Assembly (NCBI GenBank): GCA_039931775.1
Contig: JBDTRG010000183.1
Location: 1-64,000, forward strand
Direction of reading: 5' to 3'
Source: CAIWHR01 sp039931775
Lineage (GTDB): Bacteria > Pseudomonadota > Gammaproteobacteria > Burkholderiales > Casimicrobiaceae
Length of the DNA stretch: 64,000 nucleotides
Of the stretch, positions 53,243-62,825 are shown one piece after another. Each line of letters starts with the position of its first letter. The first letter of the stretch is position 1. Under the pieces are notes generated by a model. The model worked only from the letters and a program-made list of their open reading frames with translations, did no database searches and had not been told where the DNA came from. The translations under genes and the position numbers were made by a program.

Positions 53243-56200
53243 ATGCGCCTTGCCGTCAACGGCATTCTGACTTCCTTGCTGCTTGCCGCCGCACTGGTGG
53301 CCCCGTGTGTGGTCGCCGGAACCGTGACGGTGAGCGTCGCACTCGACACCGACAGCAACCCGGGCACAGGGTGCATGTATGCGACGGTGGACGGCCCGGT
53401 GCCGGGCATCGAGCAGGTCGCAACGACGGTCGTTACGACCACGGCCGGGGGCGCCTCGGTGACCCGCCTGGAGCGCCAGCCGTGTATCGGCGGTTCCTTC
53501 GCCGCGCCCGTCGTCTTCGACACCGGCGGCTGGAGCGTCGGCATCGGCAATGGCGTCGGGGGCAGCGCGGTGGTGGAGTCGTCCATTCCGCTATCGATGC
53601 TTCCGCCCGCCGCTTTGATGCGGGCCGTGGTCACCGCCAATGACGGCGCAGGGGGCCAGGACGCGACCTCGCCCTTCACGATTGCGCTTGCTCCGGCGGC
53701 CGCGCTCGGGCCCGCCGCTCCGATTCCGCTGTCGCCGTGGCTGCTGCCGCCGCTGGCATTGCTGCTCTTCGGATTGACCGCTTGGCTGCACCGGCGCTAT
53801 TCCGGGGAGTCCCGGCTGATCGTGCTGGTGTCGGTGCTCGCCGCGTCCGGGCTCGCATGGGCGGCGACGGTGCTACGCGACGGCAATATCGCCGATTGGG
53901 CCGGAATCGGCCCGGCAATGAGCGACCCGAAGGGCGATGCACCCATCAACGCGGATCTCGTCGCCGTGTTCTATCAACAGGACGGAGCGAATCTGTACTT
54001 GAGGTTCGACGCGGACATCCGGAAGGATGTGGCAGCCGGCAATCAGGCGCCGACCGTCAGCGCGGGCGCAAATCAGACGATCGCGCTGGCTGCGAGCGCC
54101 TCCCTCGTCGGCACCGTGACCGATGACGGCCTGCCCAATCCGCCAGGAGCGTTGACGCAGACGTGGACCAAGTTTTCGGGACCCGGCACCGTTGCGTTCG
54201 GAAACGCAGCGCTGGCCGCGACGACCGCGACTTTCAGCGCGCCGGGCACCTACGTGTTGAAGCTGTCGGCCTTCGACGGTGCGTTGACGGGCAGCGCGAA
54301 TGTCACGATCACGGTGAACGCGGGCGGTGGCGTCGCCAATCAGCCGCCATCGGTGAACGCCGGCGCGGCCCAGACCATCACGCTTCCCGCCGTCGCGACG
54401 CTTGCGGGCACCGCGACCGACGACGGGTTGCCTGCTCCGCCGGGTGCGCTCACCACGACCTGGAGTCTTGTCTCCGGTCCCGGCGCGGGCGTGCTCTTCG
54501 GCAATGCCAATGCGCCAGGTACGACCGCCAACTTTCTTGGTGCAGGCACCTATGTGCTGCGCCTGACCGCTGATGACGGCGCCCTGACGGCGAGCAGCAC
54601 GGTGCAAATCAACGTCAACGACGGCGCACCGCTGTTCGCGCGCATCGCCGACCGGACGATCCTGCTCGGTAGCCGCTTCCAGCTCCTGTTGCAGGCGAGC
54701 GAGGGCAACATCAACGACACGCTTACGTATTCGCTGCCGGCGGCACCCTCCGGTGCCACGCTGAACCCGTCGCCGCTGATCGACTGGACCCCGACGCCGG
54801 CGCAGCTTGGATCGAACACGTTCACGGCGAAGGTCGTCGACACGGCCGGACACGCGGCAACGACCACATTCCGCGTTACGGTCGTGCACACGAATCAGCC
54901 GCCGCAGCTCGCGCCGCAGGCGAACGTGATCCTGCCCGTCGGAAGTGCGTTCAGCCGGACGCTGCAAGCGAGTGACCCGGATGCGGGCGACACACTCACG
55001 CTCGCGTTGGTGTCGGGTCCCGCGGGCATGACGCTGACCGGCGCCGCGCTGAACTGGCCAACCACAGGCAAGCCCCCCGGCGACTATGCGGTCAAAGTGA
55101 AGGTCACCGACGCCGGTGGCATGTTCGACGTCAAGCAATTCACGATCACGCTGCAGCAAGCGGCGCCCGGACCGATAGCGAAGGACGACGGTTACACAGT
55201 CAAGATCGCGCACACGCTCACCGTGCCTGCTTCGGGCGTGCTGGCGAATGACATCTATTCAGGTACGAATGCATTGACGGCCGCGAAGCGTACGGATCCC
55301 GACGCCGGCTCGCTTACGCAGTTCAACGCCGATGGCAGCTTCACCTTTGAAGCGCCGGCAACACCTCCCGGTGTTCCCCTGACGATGGCCAGGGTATGGA
55401 GCGCAGGCGCGGCGGGGGGGTCCGATCGCTACCATGAACTGGCGGCCGATCTCAACGGGGACGGCAATCCGGACATCATCAGTTTCGATAACAACGCGGG
55501 CATCCGCGCTCGCTCGGGGCAGAACGGCAGCCAACTATGGAGCGCCGACAGGACCGGCGCCCTGGACTGCGCAGTCAACTCGGGCCAGGGCAGCATGGAC
55601 AGCCGGGTTCTCGCTGACCTCGATGACAGCGGCCATCCGGCGCTGGCCTTTACTACGTATTGCGCCCGCGAAGGCAGTAACTGGTACGACAACATCGTGG
55701 CGTTCGATTACCTGGGGCACGTGAAATGGGTGTCGCCGCCATTGTCGAAGCCGATTCCGGAAATCGTGCGGGGCGCGACGCTACCGCCGCCGGGCGGATT
55801 TACACCCGGTGGGCTTGCCACCGGCAGTGGGCTCAGCGTCGCGCGCCTCACCGCCGGCGGTCCGCCGGTCTTGCTGATGCGCCAGGAAATTCCCCACAAC
55901 TGGGGGTATTCCACCTACGTCGACGCGGCCAACGCTTTCCACTATGCGGGCTGCCGCGCCGTGACCGGGCTCGTTGCCGATGAAAATGTCGCGTGTCGCG
56001 CAACCTTCATCATCAGCGGCGTGGACGGCAGTGTTCTGCAAACGCTGGTCGCGCGCAATCCGGCGTCGCTGTCCCGTACTTCTGGGCCTAATTCGCTCTC
56101 GCTCCTGCCGCCAATCGCGATGGACGTCGATGGCGATGGCCGAGTCGATCTTGTCTCAGGCACCGAAGTCTGGATGCAAAACGCCGCCGGCGGCTTTGAT

Positions 56201-59200
56201 CTGGCCTGGCAACTGACGACCTCGGTCAACGACACTGCCGTGGCGGATCTCGATGGCGACGGCAAGGCCGAGATCATTCATCTGCGAAGCAGCAATGAAT
56301 ACATCGAAGACAATCGCGGGATATTCATCTACAGCCACGACGGTCAGCTCAAGCACCGCATTCCTTTCCAGGGATTCTGGCTGACGCCGTTGACGATTGC
56401 CGACGTCGATGGCGACGGTCGCTCCGACATCGTCCTGGGCGCTGACGGAATTGTGTACGCGTTTCGTGATGACGGACGTCCGCTGTGGGCTTACGTCGTT
56501 CCGCCGGATATTCCCGACAACCCGGTCTTCGCGCCGTTTTACACCCAGCCGGTCCAGAGTTCTGCCCTGGGAAATGCGGCGCCGCAAGTCTATGACCTCG
56601 ACGGCGACGGCGTGGCGGAGGTCGTGGTTTCGGCCTACAGCCGCATCATCATCCTCGATGGGCGCACGGGCCTGCGCAAGGTCAGCCCGTACTGGACCTA
56701 CAACTTCAGCTACCACGACATTTCCGCATTGATGCTGCTCGACATGAACAACGACGGCCATGTCGATATCGTGCAAAACGCGTCGTTCATATTCAATTGC
56801 GGTTTCGTCGGCGCCAATTTCCTGCAGGAATGCATCAATCTAGTCGGGCCTACGGCATTGAGCGGCGGCGGCGCCAATAACTGGCTGCCCGGACCGAAGG
56901 CGTTCCCGCACGTTCAATATCGCTCGACGGCGATCGACAACAACTCCCGCGTGCTGCACGACACCACGGTCTCGCGCATCTTCCGGACGCCCGTGCAGCA
57001 AGGAGCCATCCGCGATCCGCGCCTGGCCCAGGCGACGAGCTTTACGTACAGTGCCAGCGATGGCGCGGCGACGTCCGCTCCGGCCAGCGTATTCATCGAT
57101 ATCGTTCCGGACAACCGGCCACCGGTATTCACGTCGGTGCCGCCGACGAGCCTGCTGCAGACCTCCACCGCGAAGTTCTACGACGTCACCGCGATCGACC
57201 CCGATGCGGGCGACACCATCACGTTCTCGCTCAAGGCGGCGCCATTCTGGGTGACCATGAGCGGACCGGCCCGCGTCAGCTTCGCGCCGAATACGCCGTG
57301 GGGACAGACCACGGTCATCGTTACCGCCACCGACTCCCTCGGAGCCAGCACGGACCAGATCTTCATCGTCAACCTGACAACGACACCGGCTACGGTGCCC
57401 AACGTGACGGGAATGCAGTTCGAGGCGGCGAACACGACCCTTATCGCGAACAACCTCCAAGGCGTGCGGTGGGCCGAGTCTTTCTCTGCGCAACCCGTGG
57501 GCACGGTCCTCGCGCAAGACCCGGTGGCCGGCACGATCGTCGGACGGTTGGCCGACATCCAGCTCACTGTATCCAAAGGACCGCAGCCGGTTCCGGTGCC
57601 CTTTGTGGTCGGCAAGACGTTGACGCAGGCAAACAGCCAGCTGCTTGCGCTGGGTTTCACTGTCGTACCCACAGCGGTGTTCTCGACGACGTACGCGGCC
57701 AATCAGGTGATGGCCCAATCGCCGATAGCCGGCACCGAGGTATTGCCCACGCCCGCCAACCCGGTCGCGCTGACCGTCTCGGCGGGACCGCCGTTGGCGG
57801 GCACCGTGGCGCAGGTCGTGATCGACCCCGGCGTCGCCTCGCGTCTCGCGGGCGAGACGATCGCGTACAAGGCGACCGCAGTTTTCGGTGACGGCACGAG
57901 CGCGGACGTCACGCTCACCGCACTCTGGACGTCGTCCGCGACAAGCGTGGCGACCGTGAGCGCCGTCGGCTCCGTGCACGCAGTGACGGCCGGGCCGACG
58001 ATGATCGCCGCCAAGGTCGCCGGCGTGACGGGACAGGCAGCGCTGAACGTGGTGGCGATAGCGGGGAGCGATGCGATTGCTCCGGTCGCGTCCATCACAT
58101 CACCGGCGGACGGCGCCACGGTCACTGCGCCGACTGCGGTAACCGGGACCGCGACGGACGCCAACTTCCTGCGCTATGAACTCGCCCTCGCTGCCGCGGG
58201 GAGCGATACCTGGACGCTCATCAGCGAGGGGACGTCCCCGGTCGCGGGCGGTGCGCTGGGGACGCTGGATCCGACGTTGCTCGAGAACGGCATCTACACG
58301 CTGCGCCTGACCGTCTTCGACCGCGGATCCAACACGACGATGGCGGAGGTGGCGGTCCTCGTGGACGGCAACCAGAAGGTCGGCTACTTCACGCTGTCGT
58401 ACACGGATCTGGTCGTGCCGCTTTCGGGCATACCGATCCAGATCGTGCGCACTTACGACAGTCGCGACAAGCGGCAAGGGGACTTCGGTGTCGGCTGGAG
58501 CCTGGGACTGAAGGCGGTGCGGGTCTCGACGACGCGCGCCCTCGGCGCAGATTGGCAGGTGGTGAAGCAGGGCCTGAACTACACGCTGATCCCGGGCAGC
58601 GTGCATTTCGTCACCGTCACGCTGCCCACCGGCCGGGTCGAGACCTTCGACGTCAAGATCACGCCGACGGTATCCCCGCTCGTGCCGTTCGTGACGGCGC
58701 GCGCAAGCTTCACCCCACGTCCGGGCGCGCTCGGAACCTTGCAGGCGCTCGAGAACGTCGACCTCCTGATCGCGGATCCGCAGCCGGGGCCGATCACGCT
58801 GCTGAACGACGTGACGCTAAACACGTTTCATCCGGATCGCTTTCTCTATACACAGCGCGACGGAACGCAGTTCGTGGTCACGCGTACCCACGGTGTCGAG
58901 AGCGTCAAGGACGCCAACGGCAACCAGATCACCATTTCCGCGAGCGGCATCAGCCACTCCTCGGGAACCAGCATCGTCTTCACGCGCGACGCGGACGAAC
59001 GCATCACGGGTATCACCGACCCGAAGGGGAACACGCGGACCTACGCCTACTCCGGAGCCGGTGACCTGGCCGCTGCCACCGACCGGTTGAGCAACACGAC
59101 ACGCTATTTCTACAACCGCTTCCATGGCCTGCTTCGAATCGAGGATCCACTTGGCCAGGCGGCAACGCGTGCCGACTACGACGAACAAGGGCGTCTCATC

Positions 59201-62200
59201 GCGATCACGGATGCCAACGGCCAGACGACCCGTTACCAGCACGATCTGTCGGGTCGGCAGGAGCTGATCGAGGATCCTCTCGGCCGCATCACCGTCTACA
59301 CCTACGACGTCCGCGGCAACATTCTTTCGGTTGCCGACCCATTGGGCAACACGTCGACGTTCACGTACGACGCGCGGGACAACGTACTGACCCGCACCAA
59401 CCCGCTGGGCGCGACGATGTCCTACAGCTACGACGCCGACGATAACGTGACTTCGGTGATCGATCCGCTTGGACGGACGACCTCGTCGACGTTCGACGCG
59501 GGCGGGCGACCGCTGAAGGTGACGGATCCCCGCGGCAATTTCACGACCGCGCGCTACGACTCCGCGGGAGGCCTCATCGGCACGACGGACGCGCTCGGGA
59601 ACATTCGCTCCTACGGCAATGACGCCGCCGGCAATCCGACCTCGGCCACGAGCGCGCTCGGCGCGACTGCGCGGAATGCCTACGACGCCATTGGGCGCCG
59701 CACCCAATTGACCGATGCGCTCGGCGCTGCACTTTCGTTCCAGTACGACGTCAATGGCAACCTGCTTTCGCAGCAAGGCGCAACCGGGCCCGCCGCGAGC
59801 GTCAGCTACGACGCGGAGAACCGCGTGACGGGAACGACGCGTGGCGGACTGCAGCGATCGCTGACGTATGACGCAGCCGGCCGGATCAGCGCGGCGAGCA
59901 CGTCCACCAATCGGCAGATGTCGCTCACCAACGACCCCGTCGGCCGGCTGACGAGCATTGCGGACCCGGTGGATGGGCCGGTGCTGCAATTGGTCTACGA
60001 CGCGGTCGGCAATCTGCAGGGGTTCGGGAATGGATCGGGCAATCAGCTGACCAATGTCTACGACGCCGCGAATCGACTGATTGAAACCCGCGGTCCGGAG
60101 GGGTCGATCGAACGCCGCTCCTATGACAAGGCAGGTCGTGTCGTGCAGGTGGTCGACGTGCGCGGAGACACCACCCGCTATGGATACGATGCCGCGGGGC
60201 AGCTCGTGAGCCTCACCGATGCGCTGGGTGGCCAGACTACTTATCAATACGACGCCAGCAGCAATCGGATTGCGCAGACCGATCCGGCCGGCCGCACGAC
60301 AAGCTTCGGCTATGACGCAACGAATCGACTGGTGCGGACGACCTACGCCGATGGTCGCGTCGAGACCCGGGACTACGACGCAGACGGGCGCCTGGTCCTG
60401 CTGACCGACCCTGCCGGCCAATCGACGGCTTATGCGTACGACGATCAGGGGCGCCTGCTCTCGATCACCGACGCGCTTGGCCGGATCACCCGGCATGCAT
60501 ACCAGGGCAGTGCGCAGCGGTCCGATACGACCGACGCCAATGGCAACACCACGCGGTTTGCCTATGACACCGCCGGCCGTCTGGCCAAGACGACCTTCCC
60601 CCTCGGCGGCATGGACACGCTCTCGTACGACATCGTCGGCAATCCGCTCTCGAAAACCAACGGCCAGGGCGAGACCACGCAATACCAATATGACGCGCGC
60701 GGCCGACGCAGCGCGACGGTGCTTCCTGGCGGCGCGACGGAGACCTACACCTACACCGCCGATCACCTGCCGCATACGATCACCGATGCCCGAGGCACGA
60801 CAACGCTCGACTACGACCCGCTCACCCGTCGCCTGGTCCGCGTCACCGAGCCGGACGGACGCTATGTCCGCTACGCGTACGATGCCGCAGGCAACAAGAA
60901 CGTGGTGGCGCATAGCAACGGCGGGAGCGAGCTGGTGACCCAGTACGCCTACGACGCCCTCAATCGACTCGTGCGGATCACGGATTCTGGTGGCGGCGTG
61001 TCTACGCAAGTCTGGGACAGTACAGGGAATCTGGTCAGAGTCAGCCGGCCGAACGGCGTGACGACCCAGACCACGTATGACCTGCGCGACCGTCCCGTCG
61101 CGATCAGCCATCGCAATTCGGTGGGCGCGCTTATCGCACAGGAAACCTATACGCTCGATGCGCTCGGCAACCGGGTGCGCATCGACCGGCAGGATGGATC
61201 GCGCGTGGAGTATCGCTACGATGCGCTCAGCCGGGTTACACGGGAATTGCGCTTCGACGCCGGAGGCAATCCGGCAGCCGAAGCCGTGTTTGCCTACGAC
61301 GCCGTCGGGAACCTGGTGAGTGCCGGACCTCCGGCTGCGCCCGCTGTCTATGTCTACAACGCCGACAACCAGCTGGTCTCCGGCGGCGGCGTGACTTTCG
61401 CCTACGACGGGGCGGGGCGACGGGTGCAGGAAAGCTGGACCCCGCAGGCAGGTTCGCCGAAGTCGATGCAATACACGTGGGATGCCCGCGATCGGTTGTC
61501 CAGCTTCCGTGATGCGGGCGGCGCCGCTACCACGTATGCCTATGACGCCGAAGGCATCCGCGTGAGCAAGGCCGGTGCTGCCGGGGCCACGGCGTTCCTT
61601 GTGGATCGCAGCAATGCAACCGGCTTCTCGCAACTCGTTGGCCGCATCACCCCAGCCGGATCAGACACCTTCGTGTGGGCTTCCCAGATGCTCCGCGCGA
61701 TTGAAGCGGGAACGCCGCGCTACCCGCTATTCGACGCGCTTGGTTCGACGCGCCTGCTCACCGGGACGAGCGGTGCCGTGACCGACACCTTCGATTTCAC
61801 GGCCTACGGCGAGCCGGCAACCGTCAGCGGCGCCTCCAGCCTGCCACATCGATTTGCCGGGGAAGAAACGGATGCCGAATCCGGCTTGAGCTACCTGCGG
61901 GCGCGCTACTACGACCCGCGCACGGGGCGTTTCCTTTCACGCGATGCGAAGCCGGGATATCCGGGCGAGCCGATGTCGTTGAATCCGTATCTCTACGTTG
62001 CCGGCAATCCGGTGAACCGAACCGATCCGAGCGGGAATGATTTTTCCATCGCCAGTACGCTGTTCGCCTCCGCGCAATCCCTGGTGGTTCGGGGACAGGA
62101 AATTCTGAAGACGAGAAGGGCATTGCTGAATGCGAAGAAGGCGACGCTCACCACCACTCGCTTGCTCGCGGGCGCCATGGCGGTGGAGGCGGTGGTAGAG

Positions 62201-62797
62201 GACCTTGGCAATCACACACAGGTGAATAAATGGTTCGGCGGGGGAACGATCGAGGCGGTGTCGCAGGCGCTGGCCGTTCCGGAATTCGGCAGTGCAGTCA
62301 ACATAGGAATTCACCTGGTCGCCGAGGGAGTGATGGCCTTGACTGCCTATAAGCTGTTGGATGGCGAAGAGATAACCATCAATGTCGAAGGCGTAGGTAT
62401 TCTGACCAGCGGATCCGCTGTCGAGGCGAAAGAACAGTGGTCGCTGGATAGCGGGGTCGGCAATAAGTGTCGTTCCACGGTCATGAACGCATTGGCATGG
62501 GCCGCCAGGGACGCCAAGCCGCAAGTCGTGGAACTCTGCTCGCTATACTTTTTCCAGCCATATCTGCCCACGATTCAGGTGCTGACGACGGCTGGCAAGG
62601 CTTCGATGCCCGGTATCTTTCTCCATGAGTTCACGCACCTCGCGGCGCACACGCAGGACAACGCCTATGAATGTGTGCCCACTGCGGTACTCGCTTTGGC
62701 GAAATCCAGCACCCCGGCGGCACTTGCCAACGCTGACAGCTACCGATGCTGGGCGGAGGCTGCCGCTCTGGGATGGATCGGCCTTGCTGGCAAGTAG
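53243..62797 (+). CDS. Giant RHS/YD-repeat protein with C-terminal aspzincin-like metallopeptidase
   Basis: A 3184-aa exported protein; CAGGAG precedes the ATG at 53243 and a signal peptide spans residues 1-26. Order: a beta domain (26-155), an IPLSPW segment with two hydrophobic helices (about 160-215), two PKD-like domains (268-460), He_PIG/cadherin-like domains (462-640), a VCBS-like unit (643-711), seven FG-GAP-type DxDxDGxxD repeats (733-1180), a third He_PIG domain (1289-1378), two PASTA domains (1382-1517), Big_2 (1518-1607) and Big_9-like, YD repeats (about 1920-2790), the RHS core (FDALGSTRLL to YDPRTGRFLSRD, about 2827-2933), and a C-terminal domain with HEFTH at 3128-3132. The YD shell would encapsulate the toxin tip. 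It is probably a polymorphic toxin or secreted adhesin; no immunity gene follows. Confidence 0.92.
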   Translation: MRLAVNGILTSLLLAAALVAPCVVAGTVTVSVALDTDSNPGTGCMYATVDGPVPGIEQVATTVVTTTAGGASVTRLERQPCIGGSFAAPVVFDTGGWSVGIGNGVGGSAVVESSIPLSMLPPAALMRAVVTANDGAGGQDATSPFTIALAPAAALGPAAPIPLSPWLLPPLALLLFGLTAWLHRRYSGESRLIVLVSVLAASGLAWAATVLRDGNIADWAGIGPAMSDPKGDAPINADLVAVFYQQDGANLYLRFDADIRKDVAAGNQAPTVSAGANQTIALAASASLVGTVTDDGLPNPPGALTQTWTKFSGPGTVAFGNAALAATTATFSAPGTYVLKLSAFDGALTGSANVTITVNAGGGVANQPPSVNAGAAQTITLPAVATLAGTATDDGLPAPPGALTTTWSLVSGPGAGVLFGNANAPGTTANFLGAGTYVLRLTADDGALTASSTVQINVNDGAPLFARIADRTILLGSRFQLLLQASEGNINDTLTYSLPAAPSGATLNPSPLIDWTPTPAQLGSNTFTAKVVDTAGHAATTTFRVTVVHTNQPPQLAPQANVILPVGSAFSRTLQASDPDAGDTLTLALVSGPAGMTLTGAALNWPTTGKPPGDYAVKVKVTDAGGMFDVKQFTITLQQAAPGPIAKDDGYTVKIAHTLTVPASGVLANDIYSGTNALTAAKRTDPDAGSLTQFNADGSFTFEAPATPPGVPLTMARVWSAGAAGGSDRYHELAADLNGDGNPDIISFDNNAGIRARSGQNGSQLWSADRTGALDCAVNSGQGSMDSRVLADLDDSGHPALAFTTYCAREGSNWYDNIVAFDYLGHVKWVSPPLSKPIPEIVRGATLPPPGGFTPGGLATGSGLSVARLTAGGPPVLLMRQEIPHNWGYSTYVDAANAFHYAGCRAVTGLVADENVACRATFIISGVDGSVLQTLVARNPASLSRTSGPNSLSLLPPIAMDVDGDGRVDLVSGTEVWMQNAAGGFDLAWQLTTSVNDTAVADLDGDGKAEIIHLRSSNEYIEDNRGIFIYSHDGQLKHRIPFQGFWLTPLTIADVDGDGRSDIVLGADGIVYAFRDDGRPLWAYVVPPDIPDNPVFAPFYTQPVQSSALGNAAPQVYDLDGDGVAEVVVSAYSRIIILDGRTGLRKVSPYWTYNFSYHDISALMLLDMNNDGHVDIVQNASFIFNCGFVGANFLQECINLVGPTALSGGGANNWLPGPKAFPHVQYRSTAIDNNSRVLHDTTVSRIFRTPVQQGAIRDPRLAQATSFTYSASDGAATSAPASVFIDIVPDNRPPVFTSVPPTSLLQTSTAKFYDVTAIDPDAGDTITFSLKAAPFWVTMSGPARVSFAPNTPWGQTTVIVTATDSLGASTDQIFIVNLTTTPATVPNVTGMQFEAANTTLIANNLQGVRWAESFSAQPVGTVLAQDPVAGTIVGRLADIQLTVSKGPQPVPVPFVVGKTLTQANSQLLALGFTVVPTAVFSTTYAANQVMAQSPIAGTEVLPTPANPVALTVSAGPPLAGTVAQVVIDPGVASRLAGETIAYKATAVFGDGTSADVTLTALWTSSATSVATVSAVGSVHAVTAGPTMIAAKVAGVTGQAALNVVAIAGSDAIAPVASITSPADGATVTAPTAVTGTATDANFLRYELALAAAGSDTWTLISEGTSPVAGGALGTLDPTLLENGIYTLRLTVFDRGSNTTMAEVAVLVDGNQKVGYFTLSYTDLVVPLSGIPIQIVRTYDSRDKRQGDFGVGWSLGLKAVRVSTTRALGADWQVVKQGLNYTLIPGSVHFVTVTLPTGRVETFDVKITPTVSPLVPFVTARASFTPRPGALGTLQALENVDLLIADPQPGPITLLNDVTLNTFHPDRFLYTQRDGTQFVVTRTHGVESVKDANGNQITISASGISHSSGTSIVFTRDADERITGITDPKGNTRTYAYSGAGDLAAATDRLSNTTRYFYNRFHGLLRIEDPLGQAATRADYDEQGRLIAITDANGQTTRYQHDLSGRQELIEDPLGRITVYTYDVRGNILSVADPLGNTSTFTYDARDNVLTRTNPLGATMSYSYDADDNVTSVIDPLGRTTSSTFDAGGRPLKVTDPRGNFTTARYDSAGGLIGTTDALGNIRSYGNDAAGNPTSATSALGATARNAYDAIGRRTQLTDALGAALSFQYDVNGNLLSQQGATGPAASVSYDAENRVTGTTRGGLQRSLTYDAAGRISAASTSTNRQMSLTNDPVGRLTSIADPVDGPVLQLVYDAVGNLQGFGNGSGNQLTNVYDAANRLIETRGPEGSIERRSYDKAGRVVQVVDVRGDTTRYGYDAAGQLVSLTDALGGQTTYQYDASSNRIAQTDPAGRTTSFGYDATNRLVRTTYADGRVETRDYDADGRLVLLTDPAGQSTAYAYDDQGRLLSITDALGRITRHAYQGSAQRSDTTDANGNTTRFAYDTAGRLAKTTFPLGGMDTLSYDIVGNPLSKTNGQGETTQYQYDARGRRSATVLPGGATETYTYTADHLPHTITDARGTTTLDYDPLTRRLVRVTEPDGRYVRYAYDAAGNKNVVAHSNGGSELVTQYAYDALNRLVRITDSGGGVSTQVWDSTGNLVRVSRPNGVTTQTTYDLRDRPVAISHRNSVGALIAQETYTLDALGNRVRIDRQDGSRVEYRYDALSRVTRELRFDAGGNPAAEAVFAYDAVGNLVSAGPPAAPAVYVYNADNQLVSGGGVTFAYDGAGRRVQESWTPQAGSPKSMQYTWDARDRLSSFRDAGGAATTYAYDAEGIRVSKAGAAGATAFLVDRSNATGFSQLVGRITPAGSDTFVWASQMLRAIEAGTPRYPLFDALGSTRLLTGTSGAVTDTFDFTAYGEPATVSGASSLPHRFAGEETDAESGLSYLRARYYDPRTGRFLSRDAKPGYPGEPMSLNPYLYVAGNPVNRTDPSGNDFSIASTLFASAQSLVVRGQEILKTRRALLNAKKATLTTTRLLAGAMAVEAVVEDLGNHTQVNKWFGGGTIEAVSQALAVPEFGSAVNIGIHLVAEGVMALTAYKLLDGEEITINVEGVGILTSGSAVEAKEQWSLDSGVGNKCRSTVMNALAWAARDAKPQVVELCSLYFFQPYLPTIQVLTTAGKASMPGIFLHEFTHLAAHTQDNAYECVPTAVLALAKSSTPAALANADSYRCWAEAAALGWIGLAGK
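62041..62794 (+). other. Toxin-tip domain of the RHS protein: HExxH aspzincin-like
   Basis: Residues 2934-3184 after the NPVNRTDPSGND core boundary. The first 90 residues are helical, then CRSTVMNALAWAARDAKPQVVELCSLYFFQPYLP, HEFTHLAAHTQDNAYEC and LANADSYRCWAEAA. HExxH with an Asp seven residues on (Asp3139) and the NADSY segment match the Lys-specific/M35-like aspzincin family (PF14521). Zinc ligands would be His3128, His3132 and Asp3139, with Glu3129 catalytic. Confidence 0.7.
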
Positions 62798-62825
62798 ACA
62801 TCATTGGTGCATCGCGTAGCCGTGT

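Noticed and set aside
59000..61600. Regularly spaced repeats that might suggest a CRISPR or satellite array
   Set aside because: They are protein-level YD repeats with variable spacing and divergent DNA, in one open frame.
58817..61633. A 938-aa open frame antisense to the RHS gene
   Set aside because: It mirrors the periodic YD-repeat codons; it has no start context or motif and Arg/Val/Ile-rich composition typical of a shadow frame.
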